Positions 58,340 through 64,000 of a stretch of 64,000 bases of DNA are shown in pieces (the stretch's first letter is position 1; each line of letters starts with the position of its first letter). A model generated the notes under the pieces. That model saw only the letters and a list, made by a program, of their open reading frames with translations, made no database searches and was not told where the DNA came from. Both the position numbers and the translations under genes were made by a program. Location: positions 3,901,445 through 3,965,444 of the forward strand of contig NC_033622.1 of the NCBI RefSeq assembly GCF_001540865.1. Direction: 5' to 3'. The DNA is from Ananas comosus (Eukaryota; Streptophyta; Magnoliopsida; Poales; Bromeliaceae).

Positions 58340-58690
58340 ATGTGAGATCGGTTACCTAGTTGGTCGGTTTTGGCATTCTGTATCTGTGACCTTTTCGGTC
58401 GGTTCATCGCATATGGTATTGTGACCTACTTGGTCGGTTGGACTATTTGATGACCTATATGGTCGATGTACCCTGAGGGGTAGAATTGTCGGCTAGTAGC
58501 TGACGGCGAGTTCTGGATTATATTGATACACTTTTGTGACCTATTGGTCGGTTCTTGTGTATATACTTTAGTTGACCTATTGATCAGTACTTGCATACCT
58601 TTGGAAGGATGTTGAGTTGTTCCATCCTAGTTAATCTGAGTGGTCGGTACTTGTGTTCCTTACGGTTTGAGGACCTATTGGTTGGTGCGC
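58340..58690 (+). repeat. GTGACCTATTGGTCGGT motif cluster in LTR (iii)
   Basis: About eight variants of GTGACCTATTGGTCGGTTC spaced 20-70 bp apart. Confidence 0.7.
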
Positions 58691-58887
58691 CCCCGAGGGG
58701 CGATGATTGTTGGCTAGTTGCCGATGGTTGGTTATTGAGTATATTAACATTAATTGCCCGATTCTCCTATGCATTTCACAAACACCAGCAGTCTGATCCA
58801 CCACAAGAGGGTGTTCTTTTCAGGAAAAGTGGTTGGAGGTGCCAACCCGTGAGCCCATAGGCTATCTTAGGTCATTTGCAAGTAGAG

Positions 58888-58990
58888 TGACAGCTTGAGG
58901 TCTGCGGTGCGGACCAACAGGGCATAGCTTAAGGTCTGCGGTGCGGACCAACAGGGCACAGCTTGAGGTCTGCGGTGCGGACCAACAGAG
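58888..58990 (+). repeat. 34-bp tandem repeat, three copies, in LTR (iii)
   Basis: CAGCTTGAGGTCTGCGGTGC plus GGACCAACAGGGCA three times in a row. LTR (ii) has only one degenerate copy (GGCTTGAGATCTGCGGATCA, near 49848). Confidence 0.9.
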
Positions 58991-59866
58991 AACATATTTT
59001 TGATTGGGTACTTTTGGACTTGTCATCCGGTTGATGCATTCATACAGTAGCGATAGTTATTCACTTATATAGCTCGTTCATGTATTTATTGTTGCTACTG
59101 TATTACACTTATCCATATCTTTGTTTATCCTCCTTGACTGGTGAGTACCCCTCGCCCTCGTCGCCTTGCGGTACTCACTGGGAGGGGAGATATGTGTACA
59201 TGTTCTCACCCCCCACCCCAATTACAGGTGACGTCGTGGGTCCTAGTGGGACGGTCCGTGAGGAGCGTACTTAGCGATTGGTAGAGCTACCGTCCCCTTA
59301 TTTGGTTAAACTTCTAAACTCAGTTTCTTTTAAATAAATGACTTAGATAGTAGTTATGGTTCAGCGATTTATTACATTTGGATTCACCTGGTTTTATGAA
59401 TGTAATAAAGGATTTATGATTCTTGCAAAATAAAAATAGTTTTCTACCCTTCGTGGTAGCGAGTTTTTAAAAGGAAATGGTTTTCGTGTGGGAAACAGTT
59501 TTAAAAGGATTTTCTGGTTTTTTCTAGTTATTAGTATTTTAAAACGAGTTTCCGGGTAGGAAATATTTTAAACTGATAGATGTGGATTTATGAATAAATG
59601 TGATGTATCGAATGTGAATAGTGTATGAATATGTGGATGTTCATATGTGTGGTTGTATCTTGATCGTGAATCTTGTATCTTGTACTTGTACGACGCCGTG
59701 CAAATACAAGGGAGACTCTGTCTGTATGAACAGTGGACTTCCTATATTTGTAGCGGATCTGGCATACTCTGGGGTAAAGATTTAAAAAAAAAAAAAAGAA
59801 GAAAAAAAAAGGTTTGGGCACTTCCGCATCAGTTTGTAAATCAAAAAGGAACTCCGGGGCGTGACA

Positions 59867-60130
59867 CTTCCTCGTTTCTTAAAAAAAAAAACTCAAACCA
59901 CTATAATAATGCATTGTATGTTTAAAAATTAAATAAAAAAAGAGAAAGAGAAAATAAACGTACATGCATGCATGTGGGTAGAGGATGGAAGGCGCTACAT
60001 GTATGGAGATCTCAAGACCCTGATTAAAGAGAGAAAATGAAAGCATATGAGAATAAAACCCAAAAAACTAAAAAGAGAACGATAACATGAAAAAGAAGAA
60101 AGAAATAAAGAGAGAGAGATATAGTAAAAA
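59867..60130. repeat. Right copy of the duplicated flank
   Basis: Pairs with 56440-56940. It lacks the SINE, and GAGGATGGAAGG marks the unoccupied target. Confidence 0.75.
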
Positions 60131-60249
60131 GAAAAATTTGAAGAGATAGAAATGATAGTCCATCTTCTCGTTGGGGCCACACCCCCAAATTAAAAAGATG
60201 ACTATCTATTTACTCGATGGGCTCACACTCCAAAATTAAAATTATGACC

Positions 60250-60587
60250 GTCCATCTTTCCAAAAGAAAATAGAGAGAGAAAAAAATCTAGTCAATTTTA
60301 AAAAAATACTATAAAAATTAGTGGAAACCACACTTCAAAAATTAAAGGTGCTGGGCCACATCAACATAAGGCCATGAAAATTTTTAATTTTTTGTAGAAT
60401 AGATAGTTTTATAGATAGATAATTGTTCATCTTTCTAAAAGAAAATGAAAGGAGAAAAAAGCAATGAAAAATCTAGTTAATTTTAAAAAAATACTTATAA
60501 AAATTAGTGGGACCTACCTCTGGAAATTGGGTATTGGGCACACCAGTGTAAGCCCATGAAATTTAATAGCTTTTTATAAATTATAGA
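60250..60587. repeat. Two-copy tandem block near the Helitron-like 5' end
   Basis: CCATCTTTCCAAAAGAAAAT ... AATTTTAAAAAAATACTAT ... GGGCCACATCAAC is followed about 165 bp later by a diverged second copy. A third partial copy is near 56200. Confidence 0.6.
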
Positions 60588-60746
60588 TATTTTCCCTTTA
60601 TTTATTTATTTAATTATTTTATCTATTTTAAATCCTCTCTCGCTCCCTCCCTCTCCCATTTCCCTCCACTAGTCCAGCCGCACCCCAAACCAAAACACGC
60701 GCAAGAACTCGCCGAACTCGTCATCCACCCCACGACGTTCCTCCTG

Positions 60747-60812
60747 ATGGCTCCTGCAATCAACCGCATCAGCGCTCTCCCCGACGAACTCCTCGGCGAT
60801 ATCAAATTATAA
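60747..60812 (+). pseudogene. F-box/LRR gene, copy D: N-terminal stub
   Basis: Reads MAPAINRISALPDELLGDI, the start of an F-box, then changes to AT-rich sequence and a stop. The upstream bases CCACGACGTTCCTCCTGATGG match those before the ATG of copy C (CACGACGTTCCTCCCGATGG) and copy B. Codons 20 onward are unrelated, so the gene is cut at about 60803. It cannot make a working F-box. Confidence 0.8.
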
Positions 60813-61558
60813 TTCTTATTCTTCTTGTTCCAATCTAATCATCCAAACACTATTTATTTTATTACTAGAAACAACCTAATTTTCATCCAAACGCAAAATT
60901 AGTCTAGTTCCTACTTATACATAAATTTATACCTTTTCCTGAAATAAGTAGTTTTTACTCATACTCGAACCAAACGCAGCCTAAGAGTCACACATTTTGT
61001 TAGAGTTACATCCATTCACTAACCATTGCATCGATTCACTAAAAGTTACATCAATTCACTAAAACTCAAACAACAAAATATATTATTTTAAAATTTTCCT
61101 TACACTTTATCCTATTTTTTTATTTTGATCCTCAATCCTTTTTTCTAGTGTAATTAGATTATTAAATTTTAGAATTAATTGTACCATTGGCTCCTAGTCT
61201 TTGCTCTTTTCTTTTTTAAATTACTTTGATCCTTTATATTTTATCTCTTCTTCCATATTGTGTCCATACCATTAAGCTCGATCTCAGCATACTTAATATC
61301 GTTATCCACGTTTACAAATATCTTAATGTTGCATAGGATAACTTTTTTTCTTTTTTTTCTTTTCTATAGTGTTTTGTGTTTTTCAATATCGAGCTAAATA
61401 TGCTACCAAACTCTTTAAGAAATGATATACTATTTGACCCCGTTTGGTTGGGGAATAAATCGGGGATGACGAAAGTTATTCCTACTATTTCGCCAAACAG
61501 AGTATTTTTTGCCTACAATATTTTATCTCGGTCAAATCTTACTATTTTTATTATTCTT
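60813..61558. other. AT-rich intergenic with MITE-like ends
   Basis: No gene. GAACCAAACGCAGCCTAAG (about 60967) and CCCCGTTTGGTTGGGG (about 61438) resemble termini of common plant MITEs, but I could not pair them or find target duplications. Confidence 0.4.
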
Positions 61559-62256
61559 TTATGTTTGTGGTCAAATAAGAATATATAAAGTTTGAATTGC
61601 AATTGCGATATTATGCTTTAAATTATTGAATCTATACTCTTATTTTGACTGGACATAATATGAAAATTAAATGATCATAATTATTTTTTAGATTATTTAA
61701 TGTTTGGCGCTAAGTTGAATTAATTTGTTATCTCGATTGGTTAGGTGCAAGTCAAAGCGGCCTTAACTAAAAGAAATAATAACTTAATTTACTTTAAAGA
61801 AGCGTTTCCTGATAATTTTTATGTTAATCGTACGACACTGAGTTAGATTAATTTATTATTTTAATTGTTTGGATGCAAGCCAAAGCGGCTCTGATAAGAA
61901 GAAAAAGGTGAATTAATCACTTTAAAGAAGCGCATGCAAAAAAATTTTGCATCATGATATTATATTTAGTCTATTCCCAAACAAGATCTGGACGTGAAGG
62001 TAAAGGTGGATGGTGTAGGATGACAATTTTTTTGTAGCTCGTTTGGAGAAATGTGACTGGCTTTTTTCACATGAAAAGGTCCTTCCTGTTCAGTATCTTA
62101 GAATGGTGGGGATTCGTTAAGAAATGGTGTGGCTGGATCCCACTTTATGTTTGTTACGCCAAGATAGCAGTTTTGGTTAACGGTGACACGACCAGGTGGA
62201 TCAAGACTTAGAGAAGAGTAAGGCAAGGAGATCCTCTTTCTCCTTACCTCTTCCTT

Positions 62257-62598
62257 GTGGTGGCCAAATGTCTAGCTAGGATGACGGAGAAGGCAATCAA
62301 AAATAACCTTCTTAAAGGCCTTGGGCCTTCCGTCGTGAGCAAATTTACCCTCATTCAATTTGCGGATGATACATTCTTCTTCTGCGAGACTAAAAAAAGA
62401 TACATGAGAAACCTTAAGTTTTTGTGGCTCCTTTTTGAATGGGCCTCCAATCTCAAGGTCAACAAGGAGAAGACGGAACTTTATTATGCTCGGTTGATAT
62501 ATAAAAAAGCAATAAGACTTGCGAACATTCTAGTGTGTAGAGTCAAGAGCCTTCCAACCAAATACCTAGGCGTACCTCTCTCCAACAGCTCCTTGTAA
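62257..62598 (+). pseudogene. LINE reverse transcriptase fragment, second copy
   Basis: 113 open codons, MVAKCLARMTEKAIKNN ... QFADDTFFFC ... KTELYYARL ... SLPTKYLGVPLSNSSL. It keeps the FADD motif. The frame is closed on both sides and the 5' part of the LINE is absent, so no active enzyme is expected. Confidence 0.75.
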
Positions 62599-63374
62599 AA
62601 GGAGGACTGGAGAGGAGTAATTGAGAGAGTGCATAGAAAAGTTGATGGTTGACAGGCCATGCTCCTATCTAAAGGCGGCAGACTAACTTCTGTGAGTGCC
62701 ATTTTAACTAACCTACCTATTCATTTCTTATCTATATTCAAGGTGCCCTAATGGGTGATAAAGTGCATTGAGTCTCTTCGAAGGGATTTCTTCTAGAACA
62801 GAGGAACAAATCCTATCGATAGGGGTGCCTAATAGGATGAAAAATGTCTACAGGTGCAAGAAAGAATGAGGGCTTGGTATTTTGGACCTACAAACAATGA
62901 ACCAAGCTCTTCTTACCAAATGGTAGTGGAAGTTCCTTACAGCACCGGAGCTTCAATGGAACAAAACCGTTTAGAGCTTTATACTACAAAAGAAGGAGAC
63001 CACTCAATGAGGGAAGCTCTTTTAAACATTATTCACTTTGATGGAAGGGATCGTATGTCACAGTGATATCTTCAAATGGAGTGTCTTACAAGCTAGGGGG
63101 CGAAAGAACTATCGTTTTTTGATATTACAGATTGTGCGGGGAAGTAGCACTGTAGTCATTATTCCCTGACGTGTATGAAAGAGTAGTGCAAAAAAATTTG
63201 AAAATTAGCCAGTGCTTGATGAACAATGGATGGAGCTGAAGAAAGATACTAAGAGGCAACATAGTTAGAAGCAGCGACAACTTAAGTATGTTAGCCCTTA
63301 GGGAAAGGGTTTCTGGCTTCAAATTAGAACAAAGACCAGATGATGTGATTTGGCAATAAAGCACTGATGGAAGA

Positions 63375-63707
63375 TTGGTGAAATCAACTTATTCGGCACT
63401 GAGCAATGGGAGAATGAGGGACACCCGCACATGTACGTTATGGAGACTCGAAATACCCCTGAAAGTTAAAGTGTTTACCTGGCTCCTCCAGGAGAAAAGG
63501 ACTCCAAAGAGAGGTTGGGCAGGAAACACATTATCCGTACTCTGTAGGGTCGAAGAGGAAACAATGGACCATTTATTCATGCAATACGTATTTAGTAGAT
63601 TTCTGATTGTGATGAATTTGGAGGGGATTCAGTTGAGGGATTTAGAGGACGATGTGAGATTTGTCTGGGAGAGGTGGATGGTAAGGAACAATGTGATACC
63701 GACTTGA
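63375..63707 (+). pseudogene. LINE zinc-binding fragment, second copy
   Basis: 110 codons differing from the first copy at a few positions (for example RDTRTCTLW for RDARTGTLW, RGWAGN for RGWTGN). Confidence 0.7.
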
Positions 63708-64000
63708 ATTAGATTGATAGGTCTGCCTACTTACTGGTGGGTAATTTGGAACGTAAGGAAAGTGTTATTTTTAGAATGGCTAAGCTGACCCATTTTTGGT
63801 GGTTGACAAGATCAAGCGATTGGTGTCCCAGCGGGAGGAATTTTTGTCATCTAATCGTCATCTGTCTTAAAATTTTTTCCACTTTATTGTTTATTTACGT
63901 TTTGACTGAGGTCTATTACCTCATCCTTGTTGCTTAATTCATTCTTTTAATGAATGAAGCAGGTAGTATGCTACCTTTTTCTCAAAAAAGAAAAAACTTG

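Larger units (their letters stand above)
56941..59866. mobile_element. LTR (iii), 5'-truncated, related to solo LTR (ii)
   Basis: Starts abruptly in the GC-rich leader-like part and ends GGGGCGTGACA. Shares with LTR (ii) the inverted repeat, CGAAATTGACACTTC, GACTTCCGGCGAGTTACGGT, the ACAGGTGAC block and the 3' hairpin. The LTR start and any target duplication are missing on the left. Confidence 0.75.
55864..60587 (-). mobile_element. Helitron-like element containing a SINE and a truncated LTR
   Basis: On the minus strand the right end begins TCTATAATTTATAAAAAGC after A. The left end carries GCAACGCGCGGGCC then ACTACACTAA before T. A 55863 and T 60588 are the flanking host bases, as expected for A/T insertion without target duplication. 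No Rep/helicase gene. The end sequences match the small element at 40650 (5' end) and the 9958 element (3' end). Confidence 0.5.
61559..64000 (+). mobile_element. Second copy of the copia-leader plus LINE block
   Basis: Nearly identical and collinear with 21559-24000 through the copia leader, the LINE RT (62257-62598, FADDTFFFCETKKRY), the zinc-binding fragment (63375-63707) and the tail hairpin (63961-63976). It runs off the window. The junction between copia leader and LINE is at the same place in both, so this is a duplication of an already nested structure. The RT stretch is open here over 113 codons where the first copy has a stop. Confidence 0.88.

Overview
The window is nuclear DNA of a flowering plant, most likely a commelinid monocot. 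The only plausible host genes have very GC-rich first exons set in AT-rich intergenic DNA, and most of the rest is LTR retrotransposons, solo LTRs, MITEs, Helitron-like elements, LINE and SINE sequence. I cannot name the species with confidence. There is one unresolved base at 26491. I see no rRNA or tRNA gene, no CRISPR array, and nothing bacterial or organellar.

Host genes. All belong to one tandem family of F-box/LRR proteins with an FBD-like C-terminus, on the + strand. Copy A enters from the left edge and shows only its last two exons (859-1561). Copy B (15596-19741) and copy C (35062-39279) look complete. Copy D is an N-terminal stub at 60747. B and C share exon sizes, an 83-bp last intron, splice sites and a long first intron that appears to contain a 57-bp exon. 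F-box proteins of this kind normally act as substrate receptors of SCF ubiquitin ligases; the substrate cannot be read from sequence.

Layout. 1-2510: 3' half of copy A and its flank. 3552-8199: a complete but broken Ty1/copia element, minus strand, with 187-bp LTRs. 8600-9440: a short tandem array split by a CACTA-type MITE. 9958-14015: a Helitron-like element carrying a 3.2-kb solo LTR. 14618-15331: a small Helitron-like element. 15596-19741: copy B. 20458-25110: a copia remnant interrupted by a LINE and a MULE-type MITE. 25210-25870: a MITE end and an AT-rich palindromic tract. 25872-31968: a degenerate Ty3/gypsy element, minus strand. 32367-34920: five successive tandem or palindromic arrays that run into the promoter of copy C. 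35062-39279: copy C. 40650-41112: a small Helitron. 41655-51592: a hAT-like element filled by nested solo LTRs, one of which carries a hAT MITE. 52080-52510: a copia gag relic. 53459-55337: a solo LTR. 55864-60587: a Helitron-like element with a SINE and a truncated LTR inside. 60747: copy D. 61559-64000: a second copy of the copia-LINE block at 21559.

How it fits together. A, B, C and D are separated by roughly 14-26 kb of mobile DNA, and the repeated copia-LINE block downstream of both B and D suggests that duplication units carried flanking transposons along. The strongest unusual signals are a SINE and a LINE that share a hairpin-forming 3' tail, the multi-array block directly upstream of copy C, a covarying inverted repeat in two related LTRs, and the conserved small exon in B and C. 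I did not find a clearly new multi-gene system.
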